Below are positions 12,850 to 23,213 of a DNA stretch of 64,000 nucleotides, piece by piece (the stretch's first letter is position 1; each line of letters starts with the position of its first letter). The notes below the pieces were generated by a model. That model was given only the letters and a program-made list of their open reading frames with translations. It was not told the origin of the DNA and searched no databases. The stretch is from Hofstenia miamia (Eukaryota > Xenacoelomorpha > Acoela), in assembly GCA_004352715.1 (NCBI GenBank), contig SCFE01000091.1, positions 854,331-918,330 of the forward strand, in the 5' to 3' direction. The translations under genes were made by a program, and so were the position numbers.

Positions 12850-13064
12850 TGATGAAATTTAATTATAAACAATTTTTTAAAATGTAAAATATAATAAGTT
12901 ATTTGCTGTTCTTAAATGCTTTGTATTAATAACCAATTTATGATAGTAATAATCTAAATTGTGAAAAATTCTAGTTTTATATGATTTGAAAATGTTTTAA
13001 TTAATTGTGATATTTTTAATTTGATTTGGATTTGATGTTTTGTAGATAACAATCTTTACAATTG
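12850..13064 (-). repeat. Right terminal inverted repeat, inner part
   Basis: Reverse complement of about 8700-8918. The repeat resumes at 17601 after the nested LTR element. The inner boundary is set where similarity fades near 12850. Confidence 0.8.
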
Positions 13065-13133
13065 TGTAGCATCTGCTACCAAGCATCAATGTGGGTTAAA
13101 TGGTTCTTTAAAACTATTGTTTCACTTCAACTG

Positions 13134-13813
13134 CAGCATACCCTTGCAGATATGAGAAAAAAGGTCATACTTGGAATGTGTGCTTTCTCTTGAACTGAGT
13201 GTCAAAAGTCATTCTATCTGTTGGATATAGTTCTGGATATCATCTGTCTTCCGCATTTTTGTAGAATTTAATATGATTTGATATTGGTTTTTAAAGCTTT
13301 CATTCTCATAGTTATCTACAAAATCTCTGATTATTAGTTTGTAATTTCATTTCGTATCTGCATCAAGGAGTAAGTAGTGTTGAGAGGCTGCCCCTGTTAA
13401 ATATAGTGGGAACCTTGCATCTGCTGCCCTTTGGTTCACTTTCCTCTCCGCCATCCTAATCTCGAACATTTGTAGCCATTCTAGAAATGCTGGATTGTAG
13501 CTGTCCAATTTTCCATTAAATTTTGGCAGAGTTCCTTACATGGTATTGTATCACTATGACTATTCTCTGGTAGCATAGAGTTTTTGTACATCAGTTTCCT
13601 TTGTCTAGTCATTTGCTCACTAATTGTGAGTTGACTTGTCACTGCTCTCATTATCTCATTGATGATTTTTCTTTTCTCTTCTTCCTGTTCTTCCTCTATT
13701 TCTGTGAACTGTTTTTTAAAATTCGTGGGTGATGCTTGTAAGCTCATTTCCTCTCTCTGTTTGATTGTTCTTTCATATCTTACTGTCACTTTCAGATTTT
13801 CATCTTCATCTTC
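13134..13813 (-). pseudogene. gag fragment fused into the 3' LTR (probable misjoin)
   Basis: About 90% similar by eye to 14993-15680 of the main gag, with a frame break near 13537. It sits between the first 69 bases of an LTR (13065-13133) and a single N at 13814, after which LTR sequence resumes with ~240 bp of LTR missing. The contig ends in a CATCTTCATCTTC repeat of the gag acidic tract. Most likely a contig from another copy placed here, though a rearranged element cannot be excluded. Confidence 0.6.
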
Positions 13814-13814
13814 N

Positions 13815-14484
13815 ACACAACTCAACTTAAACTCTATTGTGTGAAAGTGTTATGTACATTTGCAACCTGAACTGTTACTAGTTGTTTGTTAAGTATTACA
13901 TTCAGCCATTACTGAAATATATTGGCTTATTTAAATATATTTTGTTTGAACAACTTCCTCACCTACATTTATAATCTACTACATGTACAGTCACTTTATC
14001 AGTCGATTATGGGTCATTAATTTAGATCTAAAACAGTAATAAGATAATTCCTAAGGTTTGGTAATCCAACCATTTGCTGAGAGTTAATTATCTAATACAT
14101 GTAGAAGTGAAATCCTAGTTGGCTAATCAAGAGAAAACCCCTACACCTAACCTATGTGCACTTTTGTGATCTGGCACGGAGACCCTAGAATTGTTCCCTG
14201 TGATGTATCCAGACCACTACTAAACACTGCTTGATTAGCTCAACATCATATTAAATAATCAAACTGTTAATGAGAAAATAAAATAAGAATTCTAAGTAAA
14301 ATTCTTTATCAACTTCTTACAGTGTTTTAATCTATTTATAGTATTTCCAAAAGAAGTAACTGTTGATTCAAATTTAAACTTTCTGCCAAGATGGCAGCTA
14401 AAATAATGTAAGCGTCATTTAGTCAAAAGTATTTTATCGACAGACACAAATATCTCTTTTTTGACACATGTTGTTTCTACTCCC
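13815..14484 (-). repeat. Partial 3' LTR of the nested element
   Basis: Aligns with the solo LTR at 23525-23743 plus 24917 onward (shared ACACAACTC, ATTAGCTCAAC, CCAAGATGGCAGCT). It retains the ~185-bp segment lost from that solo LTR. The end nearest gag lacks about 200 bp. Confidence 0.75.
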
Positions 14485-14556
14485 ATATCAATTGTTGCTT
14501 TTGTTAAATTCCCATTTATTGTTATCATTATCATATTAATGTTATCCAAATTCTGA

Positions 14557-16233
14557 CTAGTTTTCTGATTCTTCCTCTGTTTTGGGGTCCTCTACCAATT
14601 CTGATTCAGATTCGATTATGTCTTCATCATCATAATACGCTTCTTCTTCTCTGATCATATTGATTTGTTTTTTGCATTTATCCTTCCTGTGACCCTTTTG
14701 TCCACAAGCTTAGCATTTTATGTCTCTTTCTCTTCCCTTTTTGGATTTCCCATCCTTGTTTTTTATATTGATGAATTTTTCTGCTTTCTTCTCCTTGTAC
14801 ACCTTAGTGTTCCCTATCTGCATTTTGTAGTTGTTTCTCCATTCCAATGGCCTCTCTTTATTCCATACTGCCTTTTTGTAGATGCAAGCATTATTCTCTA
14901 TTGTTGCCTGTATGTCTACGGCTTTCCTAATCATTTTCTCCAGTTTATCGTCTACATCACACTTAATCTTGAATTGCATATGAATGTTCTCTGGCATACC
15001 CTTGCAGATATAAGAAAAAAGGTCATACTTGGAATATGTGTTTTCCCTTGATGTGAGTGTCAATAATCGTTCTATCTGTTGGGTATAATTTCGGATATCA
15101 TCTGTCTTCCGCATTTTTGTAGTACTTAGTATGATTCAATATTGGTTTTTAAAGCTTTCATTTTCGTAGTAATCTATGAAGTCTCTGATTAGTAGTTTGT
15201 AATTTCGTTTCATATCTGCATCAAGGAGTAAGTAGTGTTGAGAGGCTGCCCCTGTTAAATATAGTGGGAACCTTGCAGCTGCTGCCCTTTGGTTCACTTT
15301 CCTCTCCGCCATTGTAATCTCGAACATTTGCAGCCATTCCAGAAATGTCGGATTGTAGCTGTCCACTTTCCCATTAAATTTTGGCAGAGTTGCCTTACAT
15401 GGTATTGTATCACTATGACTATTTTCTGGTAGCATTGAGTCTTTGTACATCAGTTTCTTTTGTCTAGTCATTTGTTCACTAATTGTGAGTTGACTTGTCA
15501 CTGCTCTCATTATCTCATTGATGATTTTCCTTTTCTCTTCTTCTTGTTCTTCCTCTATTTCTCTGAAATGTTTTTTAAAATTTGTGGGTGATGCTTGTAA
15601 GCTCCTTTCCTCTCTCTGTTCAATTGTTCTTTCATATCTTGCTGTTGCTTTTGGATTTTCGTCTTCGTCTTCTCGTAGTTTTTTCAACTTCCATCTCACA
15701 TCCTCTATCTCTCTCTTCTGATTTTCGTGGTCTTCATCTCTGTCCAACTCTGTCAATCTAAGTTTGTCTTTAAGCTGTTTGATCTCTTGAGCTTGAATAT
15801 CATTATCAAGGATTAATTGCCTATTCGCATCTTCCAACTGCTGGCATATCTTCTCCCATTTCTGGTTCTGTTCTTGAAAAGCTTTGTTTGACTGTGCCAG
15901 CTGATTTGTTAATGCCTTAATCTCTCTCTGGAAATTGTCACTTTGGTTATCCAAACAATTGTCCATTTTGATTCTCAATTCGCTTAGTGCATTCTCATTT
16001 TCTTGTTCTAGTGTCGACATTCTTTCTATTAATTGTTGTATCTCAGTTCTCAACAATGTTTCAGTTTCATTTGTTTGGCGTAAGATATTTAGGACTTCAT
16101 TAGATCCTGTTTCTGGTGACATTTGTAGGGTTTCCAATTCTATGGGGGATGCTGCATCTGTCTCTGAATGTGCTCTCCTTGGGGTGGGGGTTGTTTTGTT
16201 TGTGCCTGTTTTGGTGCTACCTTTTTTCCTCAT
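14557..16233 (-). pseudogene. gag: Gypsy-type gag with two in-frame stops
   Basis: A 559-codon frame from ATG 16231-16233 to TAG 14557-14559, interrupted by TGA (15136-15138) and TAA (14710-14712) with the frame otherwise continuous. Order: basic, Thr-rich N-terminus; long coiled coil (about residues 55-215, heptad-like Q/E/L-rich); acidic EEEQEEEKRK tract; conserved core CKATLPKFNGKVDSYNPTF...EWLQMFEITMAERK typical of retrotransposon gag; a CCHC zinc knuckle of pattern CxxC-GQKGH-RKDKC in which the TAA replaces an inner residue; and a strongly acidic C-terminus. The TGA may come from CGA by CpG decay, since the related fragment has a sense codon there. Gag would package element RNA in cytoplasmic particles; this copy cannot make the full protein. 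Confidence 0.85.
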
Positions 16234-16476
16234 GTGTTTGGCATCTTTGATTACAAGTAGTAGTGGTTGGTAGCTCAGTGTGACTCATTGTCTTTCCCCT
16301 GCTCTACATTAGGTATAGTTGTAGTTGTTGGCTCATTGCTGGCTTTATGTTCCCTTTGTTTCCTTGCATATTTTCTTCTATTTGGTTGCTCTGATTCTCT
16401 CTTGACTTTAAGTTCCAAGCTAGGGTGTTGAACTGATTGTTCTTCTTCTGTTGTTCTTTATCTGTCACAGTCGCCA

Positions 16477-17600
16477 TGTAGCATCCACTACCAAGCGTCA
16501 GTGTGGGTTAAATGGTTCTTTAAAACTATTGTTTCACTTCAACTGTGGGTAGGGATGTACTCACATTAGCTATTTCATGTAGATATTTCTGTTATCCTTC
16601 TTATAATTGAAATAACTGAATACTATTTAGGTAATCCGCCATTGTATCTCTGCTCTGTAGATGATGGTACTGTGGCCTCTGGTCAACTCTGATCTCTGCA
16701 TCTTTCCATTTGCATTTCCACAGATGATCCAGGTGGCTTCAAACCTCAGCTCAACGAAGTTCTTATGTGTTCCCTATCCTAACTCAGTGTAGTTTCACAA
16801 TATAAATTGTAACTGACTTAAACTCAATTTGTATAATGTCACTAGCTGCTTAATAATTATTACTTTAGCCATTACCAAAAACTATTGGCTTTAATTAAGT
16901 TAAAATAATTAAGTTACTTAATAACTTGCAGCTTCCTACCTTACATATAAATAACATAATACATGCTTGGTCACTTTATTGGTCCATTATAGGTCATCTA
17001 AGTCTATTACATAAAATATGTATAACCTATGTTGGGCTATCCAGCCCTTTCTTACTGCTGTTGATTATTGATTACATGTGAATGATTGAATCAATAGCCA
17101 GCTAAACGGAGAAAAACTCCTATTCATACACCTAATGTAAATGCAGGTTCATGGTTTGGATCAAGGACCCTCAAGTCACTCCTGATATGTTTCCAAACCA
17201 CTACTACTGCAGTTACTATTTAGCTTGACATTCTGTATTAAATAATCAAACCAATATAAAATCTAAGAATAAGATTTTTGAAGAATTTACTTCAACAATT
17301 TCCAAATTGAATTATGCTCTATTTATAGTTAACTTGAAAAAGTACCTGTCATTCAAAATTCAAATTTAATTCATCTGCCAAAATGGCTGAAAATAGTGGA
17401 AGTGAAATCGCCCCCTTTGTTTTGTCAAATTTGATGACAAGTACTAATTTGCTATGTTATTACTTGGTTGCATTTTTACAAAGATAATTTCTGATAATGA
17501 AACTTAAATTGTTTTCCTAAATAATCATTTGATCTTAGTTTTTGACTAATCATCTGTTCTTCTTTCTTCATTAGCAGCAATTTTTTTGGATTATGCTACA
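16477..17600 (-). repeat. 5' LTR of the nested element
   Basis: A 1124-bp unit, TGTAGCATCCACTACC to GGATTATGCTACA. Homologous along its length to 4315-5454 and 23214-25299. The gag leader (16234-16476) begins directly inside it with a TGG-starting primer-binding-like site. Confidence 0.85.
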
Positions 17601-19314
17601 ATTGGACACATTTTTGACAGTTGAACAATAGATAAAAAATTACGCATAGCAGCATAATGGAATTTTACATGCTTGTACTGTGTTTACAATTGGATACATT
17701 TTTGACATTTGAACAATAGATAAAACCACATAATATTGACATTGTCTATGAAAGCATGTAAGTTTATACATAGAGCAGATTAATGGAATTTTGCATTGAT
17801 GAAAGAACTAGCCTTAAACATTTCAAACTTTTTAGTAAGCTATTTTTATAATTAAATCTCAGATATTGTTTTTGATTCTTAACAATTTTTGCAATATGAT
17901 ATCTAGTTAGTTTTACAGATATTTCTTTTAAAATGTAATCAATTTTATTTAAATAAATTGTTGTGAATTTACTGTCTGATGTTACATTAATAATATACTT
18001 TATCATAAATAGAAACATCGTTTGTTTGGTAATACACATTTTTAATTGAATTTGTTTAAATGTTTATTCATCATGTGTTTTATACTGTGATCTATCACTT
18101 AAATTATTAATCATTCATTTAGATATGACCATGTTAAATTCATAATGTGTAAATACACATTGTGTTTGTTTCCTACAGATTTCCCTCAACAACAATGATG
18201 ATAAACTAACACAATAGACAAATTTCATACAGTATGATATGAATGACAATGATTATAAGCAAAGTGTAGAGATAAATTTAATAGTATGATATGTATGATG
18301 ATTATAAGCAAAGTGTAGAATACATTGCATTTTTTTATTATTAGAAATTGTGAGTTTTTGCATAAACTAGTTCTAAAAAATTATTTTGCATTATTTCTTA
18401 AATAAGCCATTACACTTCTAACAAATATTATTTTGCATTATTACCAAAATAAGCCATTACATTCTAACGAGTATTATTACCTTTTTGATTCAAGCATTTG
18501 TTATTTAACTGTATAAAAGACTATTATACATTTGTATACTAAATGAACACTCCATGAGGTATATTATTATCTCCATTTACTAATAATAATCATTGTAAAT
18601 TTAAGAAATTTATTATGAAACCATTGTATCTAATAATTAATCATTTTTGTTTTCCTGTCTATTTATTATTAATTTATCAAACACATTAACTAGTATATGT
18701 AGAATGCATCTGTGGAAGCATGTATTTAATTTAAAAATTATTTTTGCTTGGAAAAATTTATTGATTAAAAAAAAGTTTACATTTTTGCAATTGAAATGTG
18801 TTTTATGTAAAACAGGTCTTTTTCCCAATGCTTGAAAATAATTGTTAGTTACATCTTTTAATGAAAAAATAGAAATAAAATATAATTCCCAAAAACATGT
18901 ATTTTTTGATATATAGAATGTCAATGGTATTTAAAAATTATGTAATATGAATAGAAAAATTGTTACATTTTGAACAATTCTAATCTCATGGGATTTTCGA
19001 AAATTCTCAACCTCTCAAAAAATTGGTTACATAGTATACAAAAACCACAAAAAATGCCAACAAAACATTCCAATGACATCAGAGATACACCCCATCAATA
19101 TACATTGTCAATTATTTATGTAATATTTATAAAAAAAATTAGTTACATTTTATACAATAGACTATAAACAAATGTATTTGCCAACACAAAAGAGAATATG
19201 TTCCAATGACATCAGAGATACCCAGATGGCCAAAGTACACAATTACATCACAGACATGCCCATCAAGATCAAAAGTTCAAAATGTCTACAGGGTTGCCTC
19301 AGAGTTATACTACT
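17601..19314 (-). repeat. Right terminal inverted repeat, outer part
   Basis: Reverse complement of 6993-8696. Near 18509-18620 it resembles 35302-35420, including the codons for CIKDYYTF ahead of a stop, so the TIR seems to carry the tail of a gene better preserved at 35 kb. Confidence 0.85.
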
Positions 19315-19320
19315 ATAAAT
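19315..19320. repeat. Target site duplication ATAAAT (right)
   Basis: Matches 6987-6992 exactly. Confidence 0.85.
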
Positions 19321-19694
19321 GAAGGCTTAAAAATTAACTTAATAAACTCTTGTTGGGTAATAACATTCTTTGTTTATCTAATGTATTTGACAAATCTGTT
19401 TTACATTTTGTAATGAAAACTGTTTACTTCAAATGTTTATGTTTTTTTCAAAAACAAGATATCCATGTTTGTGACTCATAGTTTTGCTTCAAATTGTTTC
19501 TGTCAATCATTTATTCTAACTTCCATATATGGAAGTATTCTAGTTAGATTTACTCACTCAGCATCCAATAGAATTCTATTTTAATTGTGTGGACAGGGCA
19601 TAGCTCTTTAAGTATGAGGCAGGAGTGATATGATTTTCATTTCATTTTTGATTCTCATGGATATTACTCACCTAACTTCTCTCCTGCTTAGACA
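19321..19694. other. Spacer upstream of polB copy 1
   Basis: AT-rich. It would hold the 5' flank of the polB gene, but I see no clear TATA box. Confidence 0.3.
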
Positions 19695-21719
19695 ATGAAT
19701 GCTCAACAAGGATTTACTTCTTCCTCTGTTGAACTTTTAAATAACCTCACTGACAAATATTCAGTAGTGATGGCTGAAAGTACTTGTAATGCTAACTCCC
19801 AACAGTCTGGGAATGGCAATGATAGTGCAGTTCTTCCCTGGTATGTTTTTTTGTTTTTAGTTTATCTAGTTATTTAAACTATTCTAATTATATATTGCAC
19901 ATTTTGTACTTGCTATAATGTGTTTTCATTCAATCAGAAAGTTTAATTGTTGATTTTGCACAATCCCACTAATTTCTAACATTTACAATTTATCAAATTT
20001 CAGTAATTACTTTTGCTAAATTTTTTCATTATGTACAACTATCTTTTAAAAATACATTTTGCAATTTATAAAATATCGTATTTTCTCTTCATTTTTGATT
20101 AAACTAGAATAAAATTTTCAAAATAAAATTTATTAAATTTTAAATTTCCATGTATTTATAGTGATTTTAGACCCTTCTCTCTGATGAAGTCATTTTCATG
20201 CAGTGAATGTGGATTTGCCAGCCCAACCACCTTGTCAATGCACTTTCACATTGAATCTGTTCATGGAAAGGATGGTGTTTATCTCTGCTCCTCGGGCAAA
20301 ATTTATTTTTCAAAGATGGAGAAGTTTGAAGATCATCTGAATGCCCAAAACTTTGAAACTGCAAATGAAATGTCAACCACAACTTTTACCAAAATGGAAC
20401 AGGCATGTTGTGGTAGTTTTGCCTGCTACCAGAACAATCAGTTAAAATCAATTGATGTTTATTCAGTTTTTTCTACTCTTTACCCACAAATTCAAGAAAT
20501 AATAACAGAGGATATAGCCAAACACCTCTCTTGTGAAGTAGAGTTGGTTAAAGAATAAAATGGTGAAATAAAGAGTGTAATGTTATACCCAACAAGTTCC
20601 CCTGTGTTTGTTTTTAGCAGTGGCTTGAACAAGGCGGATTTATTGAAAATGGTTGATTAAATCACCAACTACATTACAATTTATGCAGCAAATTGCTCCA
20701 ATTGGGGATTGAAGAATATAAACAAAGTACACCTGTGTATTGCCAAGTATCACCCCACAAGAGCTGGCAGCTACATTCCATTACCTGATTATCTTAAAAG
20801 GAACAATTTTCTGGCAAACCTTCATACTGCTCAGACAAACAAATGCTTTTTGTACGCCTGTCTCCATCCAGAAACAGAAGTGAAATAGTATGCCTCAACA
20901 AGTTTCTACCAACATCAAAGTTTTTGGGTCTATCATTTCCCATGTCTATCAATGACATCTGTCAATTTGAAGAGGTAAATAAAATTACAGTGAATGTGTA
21001 CAGCCTCAATAAAAAATCTTTGGTGCCTGCTTACATCTCTCCAAGTTGTCATCAACAAAAGGCAAACCTTCTATTATTAGAAGGTGAGAAACATCATTAT
21101 GTGGCTATTACTAGTTTAAATGCCTGCATGAAGTTCTTTAAGGATAGATCAAGTGGTTTTTTCTGCTCCAAATGTCTCTCAGGCATTAGAACTAGTGATA
21201 ATTTCACAAAACACCAAAAGAAGTGCAATGGCAATAGTGAGCCAACAACTACTTTCCCTCAGCCCAATGAGAAAATTACATTTAAATGATTTGGAGCTAA
21301 AAACTTTGTGCCAATGCTTGCTGCATTGGACATAGAGTGCATATCACAAAAAATTCAATGTGTTTTGCCTGATCCACAGAAGAGTTTTACTGTGGATGAC
21401 GTTCACCAAACCCCATCTGGTATTTATATTGGTAGTACCACTGAAGTAGAGCTGCTTTCCACCAACATATTTTCTGGTGAACAATGTATGGAGGAGGGAT
21501 GAAATGAAATTTGTAAAATTCCAAAAGCTTCATTTGCTGCCATACAAAAGCATAATCAATTAATAATTTCACAGACTGATAGAGAATATTTGATGGAAGA
21601 TTCTACTGTTTGTGTGTTCTGTAATGAAGAATTTGAACTCACTTCAAACAAAGTAATTGATCACTGCCATTATACTGGGAAAGTACAAGGTGTTGACCAC
21701 AACAATTGCAACATTTTAC
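19695..21719 (+). pseudogene. polB: Polinton-type DNA polymerase B, N-terminal half, decayed
   Basis: Exon 1 (ATG 19695 to 19840) joins exon 2 at 20162 in phase across a 321-bp intron (GTATGT...TATAG). Exon 2 opens with a C2H2 finger (CSECGF...HFHIESVH) and a second, defective one. Later parts match the N-terminal layout of Polinton-type protein-primed polymerases: AGSYIPLPDYLK near 20767, FPMSINDICQFEE then ITVNVY near 20940-21000, HYVAIT, a CxxC/H finger, an exonuclease-I-like LDIEC near 21330, and a CxxC...DHCHYTGK...HNNCN knuckle near 21620-21710. There are several stops (for example at about 20556, 20658, 20884, 21288 and 21500) and at least one frameshift. It ends abruptly where LTR-like sequence starts at 21720, so no palm domain remains. 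Confidence 0.8.
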
Positions 21720-21850
21720 TGTAGCATCATCGAAATGAATAAGCTGCTAAAGAAGAAAGTTGATGAGAAGAACTAAGATCAAATTTGAATGTGATTAAAA
21801 ATGGATTGTAAAAAGTTATTATCATCTTAAATTTGTTTGTATGTTGCAAC
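21720..21850 (+). repeat. LTR-like fragment (start of LTR-1 family, + sense)
   Basis: Begins TGTAGCATCATCG and continues GCTGCTAAAGAAGAAAG, matching the reverse complement of the LTR ends at 17600 and 25299 for about 100 bp before diverging. It cuts polB copy 1. No matching right end was found. Confidence 0.45.
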
Positions 21851-22129
21851 CAAGTAATATCAGTGCAATTGATTAACATTAGTGTAGATTGTAATTCAAT
21901 GTCTGCTTTTCCCACTGAGCATAATACATTGAGATCAGAGATAACTTGTTTTACGTCATAGAATTTGAAGGGACAATGCACATGATGGTTATCTGCTAAC
22001 AGCCTGCTTTTTTATTTCTTGGCAAATACATAGAGATTGCTCACTGAGACTAAATAACATTTAAAATAGAATATCACTATAAATTGTATAACCTAATATC
22101 AAGCAAGTAATGAAAGGAAATTGTTTTAT
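21851..22129. other. Intergenic, nothing recognised
   Basis: Possibly diverged LTR body; no coding signal. Confidence 0.3.
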
Positions 22130-23209
22130 ATGATGGGAACAATTCTTCTTCTTTTGGTAGAAAAACAACAGACTAAATGTTTTAAACCAATCACCACTGA
22201 TGGTGAACATTGTATAGTTGGTGAAACTAAATAAACCATCGCAAAATATATATAAATAACTTCTTTTACCATATTTATTGTATGAGATTTGTTAGCATTA
22301 AAGAGGCATGCTTTTATCAGTTGATGATGGAAAACTTTTTTTCTTTTGAACATGTGGGGATCTAAATAAACCATAAATAAAATATAATTAATTTCAATTA
22401 TACCATTTTATTGCATAAGATTTCATCAGTAGTGGGGGACATTTTTCTATTTTGTGGAGAATATACCATTTTGCATTATTGTAGAAGCTAAGCATGCATG
22501 TAAACATTAATCAATTAAATAGATTATACCATTAGTGAGATAAAAAATATGTGAGTCAATGTGGTGGTGTTTTAATCAGAGAATTTTGAGCATTGAGAGA
22601 TGGGTTTTTTCAGCAGAGAATTATTATATCATCTTGTATTTTAAAGGTAAATTATATACAAATAATCATTCAATTAATTAGATTATACTGTTTTTAAAAT
22701 AAATTAGATGTAGAGGGAGCACTGGAGAGAACAGGTTTTTTTCAGTTGACAGAGAAACATTGAGCAGAGCATGGAAACTAAATTATATACAAATAATCAT
22801 TCAATTAATTAGATTATAATATTTTTAAAATAAATTAAACATAGAGGGAGCACTGGAGAGAACAGGTTTTTTTCAGTTGACAGAGAAACATTCAGCAGAG
22901 CATGGAAACTAAATTATATACAAATAATCATTCAATTAATTAGATTATACCATTTTTAAAATAAATTAAACATAGAGGGAGCACTGGAGAGAACAGGTTT
23001 TTTTCAGTTGATGAACATACATTCAGTGGAGAATAATTACACTTTCTTGTGTGGAAACTACATTTAGATAAATAAACAGTAAATTAATTAAATTATACCA
23101 TTTGCAAGATAAATTAAATGCATACATATGGAAATTTAACAAAATACACAGTCACAGAGAATGGAGCAAACTTTTGTATGTGGGGCAATCAATTAAATGG
23201 AGAATTGTC
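22130..23209. repeat. Minisatellite, core unit 131 bp
   Basis: Three closely similar units start AAATTATATACAAATAATC at 22649, 22780 and 22911 (exactly 131 bp apart), each with GAGGGAGCACTGGAGAGAAC. Older, shorter or diverged units flank both sides (22130-22648 and 23040-23200), recognisable by 'taattagattataccatt'. Confidence 0.85.
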
Positions 23210-23213
23210 TAAA

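Larger units (their letters stand above)
13065..17600 (-). mobile_element. Nested Gypsy-type LTR retrotransposon, gag-only
   Basis: The element is bounded by TGTAGCATC (13065) and GCTACA (17600) and by a perfect 4-bp target duplication ATTG (13061-13064, 17601-17604). The opposite TIR of the host element shows the unoccupied site with one ATTG. Read on the minus strand: 5' LTR 17600-16477; a primer-binding-like TGGCGACTGTGACAG right after it (16476-16462); gag 16233-14557; then LTR sequence from about 14484 down to 13815; a contig join; a second gag piece; and the LTR end. There is no protease, RT or integrase, so pol and the start of the 3' LTR are deleted. Confidence 0.85.
6993..19314. mobile_element. 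Polinton/Maverick-like inverted-repeat element, non-autonomous, with nested LTR element
   Basis: The ends are exact inverted copies: AGTAGTATAACTCTGAGG at 6993, and its reverse complement ending at 19314. Immediately outside lie identical hexamers ATAAAT (6987-6992 and 19315-19320). Long TIRs, 6-bp target duplications and AG termini are published hallmarks of Polintons. The TIRs run about 1.9 kb. The interior carries a capsid-like gene remnant on the minus strand but no polymerase or integrase, so this copy is internally deleted or incompletely assembled (549-bp gap, one contig join). Subtracting the nested retrotransposon leaves about 7.8 kb. Polinton identity is inferred from structure plus the capsid-like gene. 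A different giant TIR transposon is the alternative. Confidence 0.75.

Noticed and set aside
15518-15721. Ser/Phe-rich plus-strand frames opposite gag (also 15935-16273, 14665-15051)
   Set aside because: Antisense shadows of the gag coding frame.
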